Position numbers and translations under genes: made by a program
Assembly: GCA_900548895.1 (NCBI GenBank)
Contig: URLZ01000021.1
Location: 1 to 38,635, forward strand
Length of the DNA stretch: 38,635 bases
Source of the DNA: an uncultured Akkermansia sp.
GTDB lineage: Bacteria; Verrucomicrobiota; Verrucomicrobiia; Verrucomicrobiales; Akkermansiaceae
Direction of reading: 5' to 3'
The notes under the pieces: generated by a model
Database searches by the model: none
What the model was told of the DNA's origin: nothing
The model's input: the letters and a program-made list of their open reading frames with translations, nothing else
Shown here: piece by piece, positions 7,063-13,987 of the stretch
How the letters are laid out: each line of letters opens with the position of its first letter
Position numbering within the stretch: position 1 is the stretch's first letter

Positions 7063-8105
7063 CACGCATGGACTATCGCGACATCATTCGGCAAAACGTG
7101 CATCGCGGCATCTGCCCGTCATGGTGGTGCAAGTATGCGTTTCATTTCACGGATGTGTGCAATGCCGCCGGCATCTTGGGAAGCGGGAAGCTGCACAGCC
7201 GCAGCCGGGCTCTCAGCAACCGTCTCATGCGGAATGATAATGCAAGCCGACAGGTTATAGATATCACGGATCGTGAGGTCATATCGAACGTTCGGCTGTA
7301 TTTCAGGCCGCAAACCCCTACACAGTATTATAACGAAGGCTACAAACACCCTGCGTTGCGTTATCACGGAGATGCGAATGCCAATGTTCCGGTTCCGGTG
7401 TTTTTTCTGTTTGATTTGGAAAAATTGCTGACGCATCCCGACGTGGAGTTTTCAGAGCGTTCACAGGCCGGGCACCGGGCGAGGACATTCAAGACCATCG
7501 AGGAGTTCTCACGCTTGAATTTCGAATACATCTACGATAACACATACAAAAATCTCTTAAAGACAAAGAACTATCGCCATGCGGAAATCCTGATACCCGA
7601 TTCTTTGGATATTGATCAATATCTCAGCTATGTCTTGTGCAGGAACAGTATAGAACAGATGACCCTGCTCAATCTGCTTGAGAAGGAATCCGCCGATGCG
7701 TTAGAGCGATACAAATACCGCATCAAAGTATACAAGAAGGATGTCTTCTACGATAATGGCATTCACATCAGCGGATGTGAATGCCGCCAAGGCACGATTT
7801 ATGTGACCCTGTCGGACTCTCATCCAAGCGTTCTTTACAACGAGCGCGCGAAGAGAAAGCGAGGGCTGGCGGCGCTGAGTCCCATAGACGTATGCCTTGA
7901 GGTGGAATGGATAGCTGATTCCGGGCGCACGCTGAAAAAAGCTCCTACCGTGTTTCGAGCGGATATCGAAACAAAGAGAGAACTTTTTGTAAGCTCGTTG
8001 CCCGTGGTGCCGGGTGCGACCAAGCTGGGCATACGCATCTTTTTCGAGGGTAAGCTCATGTGCTATCTCATTCGCTCTCTCGCGTCATCCGAATTGCTGG
8101 AATAA
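7059..8105 (+). CDS. darT: DarT-like ssDNA thymidine ADP-ribosyltransferase toxin with C-terminal extension
   Basis: A 348-residue protein if it starts at the overlapping GTG (7059), 345 if at the ATG (7068). The first 220 or so residues show the DarT fold landmarks: CKYAFHFTDVCNAAGIL (about 24-40) with His29 and Thr31, VRLYFRPQTPTQYY (about 78-91) and YRHAEILIPDSL (about 172-183), whose Glu176 aligns with the catalytic glutamate of DarT. Characterised DarT enzymes use NAD to modify thymidines in single-stranded DNA and so block replication. They are usually about 200-220 residues, so residues about 225-348 are an additional domain, predicted beta-rich, that I cannot assign. The 4-base overlap with the antitoxin gene indicates translational coupling. 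Low GC and flanking direct repeats suggest the pair arrived as a unit. Confidence 0.82.
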   Translation: MTRMDYRDIIRQNVHRGICPSWWCKYAFHFTDVCNAAGILGSGKLHSRSRALSNRLMRNDNASRQVIDITDREVISNVRLYFRPQTPTQYYNEGYKHPALRYHGDANANVPVPVFFLFDLEKLLTHPDVEFSERSQAGHRARTFKTIEEFSRLNFEYIYDNTYKNLLKTKNYRHAEILIPDSLDIDQYLSYVLCRNSIEQMTLLNLLEKESADALERYKYRIKVYKKDVFYDNGIHISGCECRQGTIYVTLSDSHPSVLYNERAKRKRGLAALSPIDVCLEVEWIADSGRTLKKAPTVFRADIETKRELFVSSLPVVPGATKLGIRIFFEGKLMCYLIRSLASSELLE

Positions 8106-8137
8106 GACGGGAATACCTGCTCGCCGCCCCGCGATCC

Positions 8138-8162
8138 CCGTGAGCGCCCCCGGCCGCTTGCC
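8138..8162 (+). repeat. Imperfect direct repeat, right copy, flanking the darGT pair
   Basis: This stretch matches 6043-6067 at 23 of 25 positions. It lies 33 bp after the toxin stop codon, between it and the convergent PDZ gene. Both copies run into GC-rich sequence able to fold locally, so a shared terminator-like role is also possible. Confidence 0.65.
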
Positions 8163-8224
8163 GGCGGCTCGGCGCGCCTGAGGGGAACCGCCGCGCGGCG
8201 CCCGGCCCCGCCGCTCGGCGCCCG

Positions 8225-8971
8225 TCAGCGGAAGCGGTGGCGGAGCTCATCCGGCAGCCGGTCCCCCTGCTCTCGCAGCTCATAGACATCCACCTCGGGG
8301 CCGCGCTGCGCCGTCACCGTGATGCGATCCGCGTACGCCGTCACCGTGATGTAGCCGGGCTCGGCCTCATAGTACAAGCGCACATGCCCCGGCCGCGCCA
8401 GCGAGGGGAAGAGCGCGTGAATCCTCCCGAACTCCTCGCGGATCGCCTGCACATCCGGCACCTCCGCCGCCAGAAGCCCCGCAATGCGGCTCTGATTCTC
8501 CGCAATCACGGCCATATCGGGCAAATCCCTCCGCTCCAGAGTCGCGTGAGCCACCACCACCGGCTGCGGCAAAGCCTCCACCTGCACCCGCAGCGGCAGC
8601 TTCTGCCCCCCGCGCAGCATCACGAAGTGAACCCACTCCCCCGGGCGCGTATTCCGAACGCTGAGGAGCAAATCCTCCATCCTCGCGACACTCACCCCGT
8701 TGTTCATCAGAATCAGATCCCCGGACAACACCCCGGCCCGTTCCGCCGGACTCCCGGGGAGCACGCGCTTCACGCGCAGGCCCCGCCGCCCGCTCACGGC
8801 ATCGCCGTAGGTCTCGCGCTCCGCGGCAGAGAGGGGCGCCGTTTGAACGCCGATGTAGATGTCCGTGACAATCTCCCAGCGTTCCGCAACGGGGAGAGCC
8901 GCCTGCGCCGCCGCGCGGGTGGTCAGGCAGAGCAGCATCATGATGAGGCAGTAGATCAGTCGTTTCTTCAT
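8225..8971 (-). CDS. Exported PDZ-domain protein
   Basis: A 248-residue protein with a signal peptide (about 1-23, YCLIMMLLCLTTRAAA) and one PDZ domain at about residues 38-132. The clearest part is GLRVKRVLPGSPAERAGVLS followed by GDLILMNNG, the carboxylate-binding-loop and helix pattern of bacterial HtrA or S1C protease PDZ domains. No protease domain is present. The C-terminal half (about 135-248) has a helix-rich segment and then a beta-rich end with alternating Thr/Val; no family is recognised. It is the third gene of a minus-strand operon after the sigma factor and the small membrane protein, with only 24 bp before it. A PDZ protein beside a sigma factor and a membrane partner suggests envelope sensing, which is inference. 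Confidence 0.82.
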   Translation of the reverse strand: MKKRLIYCLIMMLLCLTTRAAAQAALPVAERWEIVTDIYIGVQTAPLSAAERETYGDAVSGRRGLRVKRVLPGSPAERAGVLSGDLILMNNGVSVARMEDLLLSVRNTRPGEWVHFVMLRGGQKLPLRVQVEALPQPVVVAHATLERRDLPDMAVIAENQSRIAGLLAAEVPDVQAIREEFGRIHALFPSLARPGHVRLYYEAEPGYITVTAYADRITVTAQRGPEVDVYELREQGDRLPDELRHRFR

Positions 8972-8995
8972 AGGGGTATGGAGGGTTGAAGTTGT

Positions 8996-9430
8996 TTATA
9001 AGGTATCCGTGCAGGCCGAATACTCATAGTGACCGTACACACTCACGCCGTAGGTCTGCCGGTTTTTGCCGGCGTAGGTCTCCTGAGGCCGGGGGCTGAA
9101 GCCCGCGACCATCGAGCTGTCGAGGTGGCTCAGCAGCGCCCTCCCCTCATGCTCCGCCGGCGGAGCCGCCTTCACCGCCGGCTGCGCCGCCACCGGCACC
9201 TCGTCCGCTGAGCGGAAGAAGAGAGAAAGCCCCGCCGCCGCCAGCGCCAGCACGGCGGCACAGGAAGCCAGCCGCCGATAGACCTGCCGATGCGCGTGGC
9301 GCTCAAACACCTCGTCAATCACCGCCAAACAGCGTTCCGTCATGGCATCATCCATGCGGCACCCGTCCGCCGCCGCGAGCTCGCGGAGCATCCGCTCCAC
9401 ATCCTCGCTTCCGTAAATCACCTTTTTCAT
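8996..9430 (-). CDS. Single-pass membrane protein, probable anti-sigma factor
   Basis: A 144-residue protein with a cytoplasmic helical N-terminus (about 1-50, including MLRELAAADGC and RCLAVIDEVFERH), one membrane helix (about 53-72, LASCAAVLALAAAGLSLFF) and a short outer tail ending with Tyr and Thr residues. Its ATG overlaps the stop of the sigma gene (ATGA at 9430-9427), so the two are translationally coupled. Size, topology and position fit an anti-sigma factor that holds the sigma factor at the membrane. No zinc-binding anti-sigma motif (HxxxCxxC) is present, so this assignment rests on context. An alternative is a structural membrane protein in the same stress operon. Confidence 0.7.
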   Translation of the reverse strand: MKKVIYGSEDVERMLRELAAADGCRMDDAMTERCLAVIDEVFERHAHRQVYRRLASCAAVLALAAAGLSLFFRSADEVPVAAQPAVKAAPPAEHEGRALLSHLDSSMVAGFSPRPQETYAGKNRQTYGVSVYGHYEYSACTDTL

Positions 9431-9969
9431 GAACGATTAAGAATGGATTTTAACACTTGGAGACCCTTGTCATACCGACGCCTCACGCTCGTCTCCGGAA
9501 GCTCGAGGCGCCTTGCAATCTCTGCAAACGTCAGCTCATCCCACAGCCGCAGCGTCACAACCGCCGCAAGCTCCGGCGGCAGCCTCCGGAGAAGCCGGCG
9601 GACGTAAACGTGCCGATCCTCCAGCCCGCCCGAGGCCGCAGCCTCATCCGCCTGCGTCTGAACCGCCTCCGCCTCCGTGAAGCGGCGCTCGGCCTCCAGA
9701 CGCCTGGCATTCTTCCTCCGAAGCTCAACCGCCCCGTTGCGCAGGCAGCGCAGCGTGTACGGAGCGATTGCCTCGATCGGCACCCGCCCCGACGCAATCG
9801 CCTCGGCCACCCGTCGCATCACCTCGGCCAGCAGCAGCTCAACATCCGTCATGCCGTCCGCGTGCCGGAGGGCATAGCTCAGCAGGCCATGCCGGGACGC
9901 CAGAAACCACTCGCGGCATCTCCGCCGGAGTTCCGAAGCGTTGTTTCTGTGAAAGAAGCCTGATAGCAT
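9427..9969 (-). CDS. RNA polymerase sigma factor, sigma-70 family, ECF-like
   Basis: A 180-residue protein. Residues about 15-90 resemble a divergent region 2. Residues about 120-175 are a clear region 4 with LPPELAAVVTLRLWDELTFAEIA, then a recognition helix at ETSVRRRYDKGLQVLKS. There is no long linker, as in ECF-type factors. An open frame continues upstream for many codons, but the promoter -10 box at 9988-9983 lies inside that extension, and homology-like sequence begins only at MLSGFF, so the ATG at 9969 is chosen. The gene directs RNA polymerase to a specific promoter set that cannot be deduced here. It overlaps the membrane protein gene and begins the sigma, membrane protein, PDZ operon. 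Confidence 0.85.
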   Translation of the reverse strand: MLSGFFHRNNASELRRRCREWFLASRHGLLSYALRHADGMTDVELLLAEVMRRVAEAIASGRVPIEAIAPYTLRCLRNGAVELRRKNARRLEAERRFTEAEAVQTQADEAAASGGLEDRHVYVRRLLRRLPPELAAVVTLRLWDELTFAEIARRLELPETSVRRRYDKGLQVLKSILNRS

Positions 9970-9988
9970 AAGCCTGTCGCTTAGTATA
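9970..9988 (-). promoter_or_regulatory. -10 element of the sigma-factor operon
   Basis: Read on the minus strand, TATACT (9988-9983) lies 13 nt before the ATG. The -35 region (about GGAAGG) is far from consensus, so activation or a different sigma factor, perhaps autoregulation, is possible. The start would be close to leaderless. Confidence 0.45.
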
Positions 9989-10218
9989 AGGGATGAGACG
10001 GGCCCCTTCCGCCGCTTTTCGGAAAAAAACAGCCAAAAAATTCGCCTCCCGGCCCCTTTCGCCCCTTCGGAGAGCCAAAAAACGCGCCGAGAGCCGCGGA
10101 AGAAGCGTGAATAGCGCCGCAGGGGAGCCCCACCCTCCGAGCCCCACCCTCCGAGCCCCTTCGCCGAGCGCCTCCCTCCGAGCTCCTCCGCCTCACACGG
10201 CTCGCCCCGCCGCCCGCC
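9989..10218. other. GC-rich intergenic stretch between divergent transcripts
   Basis: No gene is supported here. A GAGCCCCACCCTCC unit is repeated twice in tandem near 10123-10150 and is followed by related CCTCCGAGC blocks. A-rich tracts occur at 10020-10040 and 10073-10082. Nothing else is recognisable. Confidence 0.5.
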
Positions 10219-10341
10219 CGCGGCCTGTCCCCTCCCCCCAAAAACGGGGCTTGCCTCGCATCGCGCGGCGTGATATAAGGTATACACGCAGCCGCGAAGG
10301 CTCGGGAGAGCGCCAAGCCGCCTCCCTGAATGCCGAAGGCG
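10219..10341 (+). promoter_or_regulatory. Promoter and leader hairpin of the 215-aa membrane protein, copy A of a duplicated cassette
   Basis: TTGCCT (10251-10256), 17 bp ending in TGA, and TATAAG (10274-10279) form an extended -10 promoter. Just upstream of the -35, CCCC and GGGG blocks flank an A-rich loop. In the leader, GGGAG (10304-10308) pairs with CTCCC (10322-10326). TGCCGAAGG follows at 10331. About 120 bp, including 46 identical bases (10242-10287), recurs at 11095-11213. Transcription should start near 10287, giving a leader of about 77 nt. Confidence 0.7.
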
Positions 10342-10363
10342 GGAACCGCTTCCCCACACTCCC

Positions 10364-11011
10364 ATGAAAAAACTCAACAAAGTATGCCTCGGCGCCTCCG
10401 GAGAGAAGAGTGAGGCCCTCCACATCTTCGTTCCGGCGCCGGCCCCCTTCATCGACAGCCGGGGGCGGAAATTCCTGAGCGTCCTTGAAATCCTCTTCAG
10501 TTGCCTGATCGTGCTCTTTGTAGCCTACTTCCAGCTGTTCATCACGGCCATGGGCAAATTCGACACCCTCTACGAGATCCCGAGCGGTGCTCAGGCCAGC
10601 TTGGGACTGGGCATGGTCGCGCTCATCCCGCTCCTGTTCCTGCTTGCCCTTTGGAAAAAAAGCATCCCCTACGTCAAGTACGGCTTCCTGGGGCTCGGCA
10701 TCCTCGCCCTGATATCCATCTTGCCGATGCTGTTCATCGCCGCCGTCTTCCCCGATGAACCGTTCAAACGAAGCCGCCCCACGGACGGCTTGATGATGCT
10801 GCAGGTCCTCCGCGGGTTCTCCCTCATACCCCTGTTGGGGCTGGGCTGCCTCTGGCGGTACGGGTGCCTGCGGCGCTATGCCTGCTCCTCGTATCTGACC
10901 ATGCTCCTGCTGCAACACCGCGCCGAGCCCGGCACCGCGCGCCGCACCCTCGCGCTGCTCCTCCTCTACATCGCTCTCTACGTCATCCTGATTCCGCTGA
11001 CGGGGGTTTAG
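10364..11011 (+). CDS. Multi-spanning membrane protein of unknown function
   Basis: A 215-residue protein with about five hydrophobic helices: about 38-60 (FLSVLEILFSCLIVLFVAYF), 78-97 (LGLGMVALIPLLFLLALW), 106-130, 146-166 and 193-214. The N-terminus of about 35 residues is probably cytoplasmic. Between helices 4 and 5 there is a basic, Cys- and Arg-rich loop (RYGCLRRYACSS). I recognise no transporter or enzyme motif. It has its own promoter-leader cassette, nearly identical to that of the next gene, but no other sign of a link to it. Function unknown. Confidence 0.78.
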   Translation: MKKLNKVCLGASGEKSEALHIFVPAPAPFIDSRGRKFLSVLEILFSCLIVLFVAYFQLFITAMGKFDTLYEIPSGAQASLGLGMVALIPLLFLLALWKKSIPYVKYGFLGLGILALISILPMLFIAAVFPDEPFKRSRPTDGLMMLQVLRGFSLIPLLGLGCLWRYGCLRRYACSSYLTMLLLQHRAEPGTARRTLALLLLYIALYVILIPLTGV

Positions 11012-11094
11012 CGCCGATTCCCGGGAGCGCGCGTCCCCCCCGAACCGCAGCGAAAAGCCTACCCGCCGCCCCGCCCGAGCCGTGCGCCGTCCCG

Positions 11095-11213
11095 CCGCGG
11101 CCTGTTTCCCCCGCAAACGGGGCTTGCCTCGCATCGCGCGGCGTGATATAAGGTATACACACAGCCGCAAGGGCTCGGGAGAGCGCAAAGCCGCCTCCCT
11201 GAGTGCGAAGGCG
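11095..11213 (+). promoter_or_regulatory. Promoter and leader hairpin of the small lipoprotein gene, copy B of the duplicated cassette
   Basis: TTGCCT (11124-11129), 17 bp ending in TGA, and TATAAG (11147-11152) repeat the promoter at 10251, with 46 identical bases at 11115-11160. Before the -35 a perfect CCCCG-CAAA-CGGGG hairpin is possible. In the leader CTCGGGAG (11174-11181) pairs with CTCCC-T-GAG (11195-11203) with one bulged T. A TGCGAAGG block follows at 11204. Confidence 0.7.
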
Positions 11214-11233
11214 CGGCGCCGATTTCGTTTGCC

Positions 11234-11422
11234 ATGACCCGTTTCCCCAACATCTTCCCGCGGCGCGGCTCGCGCGCCGGACTCCTGCCCTGCGCCGGCC
11301 GGCTGGCCGCCTGCCTGCTGGCGGGCTTGCTGCTGAACTCCTGCGGCTGGGCGAGCAGCGCGGAGGACCCCTCCGAGGTCCTGCACGGCTTTGCCACCCG
11401 CAACGGCACAAGCCGCGGCTGA
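11234..11422 (+). CDS. Small putative lipoprotein
   Basis: A 62-residue protein with a basic N-terminus, a hydrophobic stretch (AACLLAGLLL) and a lipobox-like LNSC with Cys at about residue 37. Only about 25 residues remain after the lipid-attached Cys. The gene follows a strong promoter and leader, which is the main reason to accept it. The long N-terminal part before the hydrophobic core is unusual for a lipoprotein signal. It ends 29 bp before the next lipoprotein gene and probably shares its transcript. No family is recognised. Confidence 0.55.
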   Translation: MTRFPNIFPRRGSRAGLLPCAGRLAACLLAGLLLNSCGWASSAEDPSEVLHGFATRNGTSRG

Positions 11423-11451
11423 GCTCCCCGGCACCACGAGAAGCCCTCATC

Positions 11452-12333
11452 ATGAACGAATCACAGACACCGGCCGCTCGCGGCCACTTGCTCCGCCATG
11501 CCCTCCGCCTCTTCGTGGCGGGAATCCTTTGCCCCTTCTTCGTGAGCGCTTGCCAGCAGCGTGCCGCCACCGACACGCCGCCGCATGCAAGCGAAAGGCC
11601 CGCTCAGGCCGAAGGGCCCGATGCGGGCAGCGGAAAGGAGAAACAATCACTTTGGACGATCGAGGATCCGAACGAATGGTGGGATTGCCTCATGTCCAAA
11701 ATGGACGCCGAGTCAGGGGCTGAAGAGGCCTCTGAGAAGAGCGAGGGCTCGCAGCCTCCGCTCGTGAAGAACGAAGCTGCGCCGGAATGGATCTTTAAGC
11801 CCTGTCCCCTGAAGGTGGAGGCCAGCGCGAGCGACAAGAAGGAGCTTGCACATGCTCTGGTGAATCTGTATGATTGGAGAAGCTTTTTTCTCCGTGAATC
11901 CCGCGAGTCGGCGGCCCCGATCGCCTCGCCCGAAGTCAAGATTCCGGATTCCGTCCGGTCCCCTGATGGGCTCATCGCGGAAAGCTCGCTCGACCTGCCG
12001 AACAACCGCCTGCTTTCGGAACTCCGAGCACGTTACAAGAAAGCTGATCAAGTTGAGCGCCTCGATCTCGGGTTTGGTCTTCTGACTCTGGTCATCGATG
12101 AGTGCATCCTCTCCGGGAAGACAGAGGATACCGCCCGCGCATGGGCATTCGTTGACTTCTATGCGCTTCATGAAGAATGCGAATATCCTTACGCTTCCTA
12201 CATTTGCGGATATTTGACTCGGAGCAAAATAGCGGATACCGACCGTTGTAAACCCTACTGGATCTATGAGAAGGATCAGCATTACAAGCAGTATAGAAAG
12301 TTTATTTTGAGCCTGAGGGCCCTGCACGAATAA
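11452..12333 (+). CDS. Putative lipoprotein of unknown function
   Basis: A 293-residue protein from the ATG at 11452. An upstream extension of the frame runs through the small lipoprotein gene and is not used here, because the signal peptide begins just after this ATG. The signal (HLLRHALRLFVAGILCPFF) ends in a lipobox-like VSAC. A Ser/Glu/Gly-rich linker precedes an alpha-helical domain (about 120-293) with many Trp, Tyr and acidic residues, for example DPNEWWDCLM and YKQYRKFILSLRALHE. No catalytic motif or family is recognised. Base composition is lower in GC than the repeat-protein genes. It begins a run of four uncharacterised exported or membrane proteins (11452-13806) on the plus strand. 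Confidence 0.75.
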   Translation: MNESQTPAARGHLLRHALRLFVAGILCPFFVSACQQRAATDTPPHASERPAQAEGPDAGSGKEKQSLWTIEDPNEWWDCLMSKMDAESGAEEASEKSEGSQPPLVKNEAAPEWIFKPCPLKVEASASDKKELAHALVNLYDWRSFFLRESRESAAPIASPEVKIPDSVRSPDGLIAESSLDLPNNRLLSELRARYKKADQVERLDLGFGLLTLVIDECILSGKTEDTARAWAFVDFYALHEECEYPYASYICGYLTRSKIADTDRCKPYWIYEKDQHYKQYRKFILSLRALHE

Positions 12334-12376
12334 GGGGAGGGGTGCCGATGAACAACAAAAACACGACAAAAACACG

Positions 12377-12802
12377 ATGAATACTCGAATACTGAGAAAT
12401 TCCGTCGCTGCAGGCGCGTGCGCCGTCCTGAGTCTGGGAGGGGTGGCGCTGGCTGCGAAGCCGGATCCATTCCCCATCGTGGAAAAGTTCTACAAGGTGT
12501 TTTGGGGGAAGAATGATGCAGAGTTGGTGGTCAATCTCTATCGCTATAGGGCGTATGATCCCGAACAAGAGATCGTGACACTGAGCTATCTGTCAGGCCC
12601 CACTCCCGAGGAGGCGAAAGAGGTCGTGAAGCACCTGAGTATTCTGTTTCTCAGTACGGAGGACAAGGACAAGCTGACGGCACTGGCGAAAGCTCCCAAG
12701 ATCCAAGGCATCGTTGAGCTCTGCGGATACATTGATGTGGAATACCAGTGCTTTGTTTGCATGGGTGTTATCCATTACGACGATCCGAACCTTTCTTGGT
12801 AA
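12377..12802 (+). CDS. Small secreted protein of unknown function
   Basis: A 141-residue protein with a typical signal peptide (about 1-27, AAGACAVLSLGGVALAA, cleavage before KPDPFP). The mature 114 residues look like a compact alpha/beta domain with four Cys near the end (ELCGYIDVEYQCFVCMG gives three of them), possibly forming disulfides. The gene lies 43 bp after the preceding lipoprotein gene, without a terminator, so co-transcription is likely. I do not recognise the family. Confidence 0.7.
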   Translation: MNTRILRNSVAAGACAVLSLGGVALAAKPDPFPIVEKFYKVFWGKNDAELVVNLYRYRAYDPEQEIVTLSYLSGPTPEEAKEVVKHLSILFLSTEDKDKLTALAKAPKIQGIVELCGYIDVEYQCFVCMGVIHYDDPNLSW

Positions 12803-12877
12803 CCCCTTTAACAGGCCTTGTAACCGGGCACCCGAGCATCGCAGGGGAGGCCGGCCCCGGCAATACGCACCAAGTTC

Positions 12878-13240
12878 ATGAAGATCCGCCTGATTCTTTT
12901 ATTCGGAACCGTCGCATGGGTTATGATCTTGATTTCGATCATCTTTTTATGCATGATGAGTCTGCCTACGGTTTTGACATTCATCCCGGAGCACATTGAA
13001 AACGGCAGCCGGACCGAGATGCTTGATTATTTCGACGGGCAGATCAACGCTGTTTTCGATGCCGTTTTGCGTTATCTGGCGTATATGGTGATAGCTTTGA
13101 TATGTCAGGTTCTCCTCTTGTTTTCCGTGATCCTGAAACTGAGACGAGAAAAAAAGGCCCTTGCAGAAGAGCAAAGAGGGCATGCCGGCCCCGGCAGTTC
13201 AGACACGGCGGCATCCTGTGCTTCGCTTCCCTTTGATTAA
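12878..13240 (+). CDS. Two-helix membrane protein of unknown function
   Basis: A 120-residue protein with membrane helices at about 4-35 (LILLFGTVAWVMILISIIFL) and 66-88 (YLAYMVIALICQVLLLF). The loop between them (about 40-60) would be outside and contains an acidic EHIENGSRTEMLDYFD segment. A basic cytoplasmic tail (KLRREKK) ends in a low-complexity Ser/Ala stretch. No family is recognised. Low GC compared with flanking repeat genes. It lies between two uncharacterised exported proteins in the same orientation. Confidence 0.68.
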   Translation: MKIRLILLFGTVAWVMILISIIFLCMMSLPTVLTFIPEHIENGSRTEMLDYFDGQINAVFDAVLRYLAYMVIALICQVLLLFSVILKLRREKKALAEEQRGHAGPGSSDTAASCASLPFD

Positions 13241-13266
13241 GCCGGCACCCTTTCTACGACACCATC

Positions 13267-13806
13267 ATGCATCCAACACCTCCATACAAAAAATGCCATA
13301 ACGGCGTCGCCCCGGCCGACGAGAGCGAATCATCAACCGCGGCTCCGGGGGCAGATGCCGGCCTCCGCCTCAGTTTATGGAGACGGATAGGGGTGTTCAT
13401 GGCATTGCTGTTCATGGTTTCATGTAGCGGGGGGAATATGTCAACGGGCGAGCTTCCGTTCTCTCAACATGCTCCCGCGCCCCGTTATACCCCGGAAGAG
13501 GCTTTCTCCTTGCTGCGCGATCAGTACAAACTGGATCATGATCAGTACATATGCATCGTTGTCGATGATCGGTATTTCTTTCCCCTGGACCAAAAAAGCT
13601 TTTCGTGGAGGAAGTTGGGCTACTGGGTTGATCCCTTTACGGGAGCGTGCGGAAAGTACACAGACTCCATGAAATACGTGGAGGATGGTCTGTATGAGGG
13701 GATGATCTTCGAACGGCAAAACGATGGCCGCACCTACAAAAGTTCACCTCATACCCTGCGCTTGGGGACTTGGCTTTCTCTGCGGCAGCGCTTCCTGGGT
13801 TTTTAA
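13267..13806 (+). CDS. Putative lipoprotein or membrane-anchored protein
   Basis: A 179-residue frame. The first 37 residues are polar; then a hydrophobic segment ends in a lipobox-like FMVSC (Cys at about residue 53). A start at ATG 13399 (MALLFMVSC) would be short but gives a more normal lipoprotein signal; the longer start could instead give an N-terminal membrane anchor. The exposed part (about 70-179) contains YTPEEAFSLLRDQYKLD and an aromatic-rich region with SFSWRKLGYWVDPFTGACG. No family is recognised. It ends the run of uncharacterised envelope genes that began at 11452. Confidence 0.68.
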   Translation: MHPTPPYKKCHNGVAPADESESSTAAPGADAGLRLSLWRRIGVFMALLFMVSCSGGNMSTGELPFSQHAPAPRYTPEEAFSLLRDQYKLDHDQYICIVVDDRYFFPLDQKSFSWRKLGYWVDPFTGACGKYTDSMKYVEDGLYEGMIFERQNDGRTYKSSPHTLRLGTWLSLRQRFLGF

Positions 13807-13879
13807 CGATGGCTGACGTCACCAACGCTCAAGGCAAAACCACCTGCTGCCAATACTCCCGGTGCATCACCGTCCCGCA

Positions 13880-13946
13880 TGATATGAGATCGATACGCAC
13901 CCACACGTGCTCGGGGGAGGAGAAAAGCGCCTTCCCGAGTGTCGAA
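13880..13946 (+). promoter_or_regulatory. Promoter-like element and leader hairpin of the 358-aa Sel1 gene
   Basis: TGA-TATGAG (13880-13888) resembles the extended -10 boxes found at 1083, 3696, 10271 and 11144, though no good -35 is visible. The leader has the clearest hairpin of the group: CTCGGGGGAGG (13910-13920) pairs with CCTTCCCGAG (13930-13939) around AGAAAAGCG. TGTCGAAG follows at 13940. Confidence 0.55.
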
Positions 13947-13987
13947 GAAGGGGTGAGAGCTCAATGTGTAAAACAACGCTTGTTGAC

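Noticed and set aside
9427..10452. Longer sigma factor start (341 codons)
   Set aside because: The extension is Gly/Arg-rich without sigma motifs and runs through promoters of both strands, including the TATACT box at 9988-9983.
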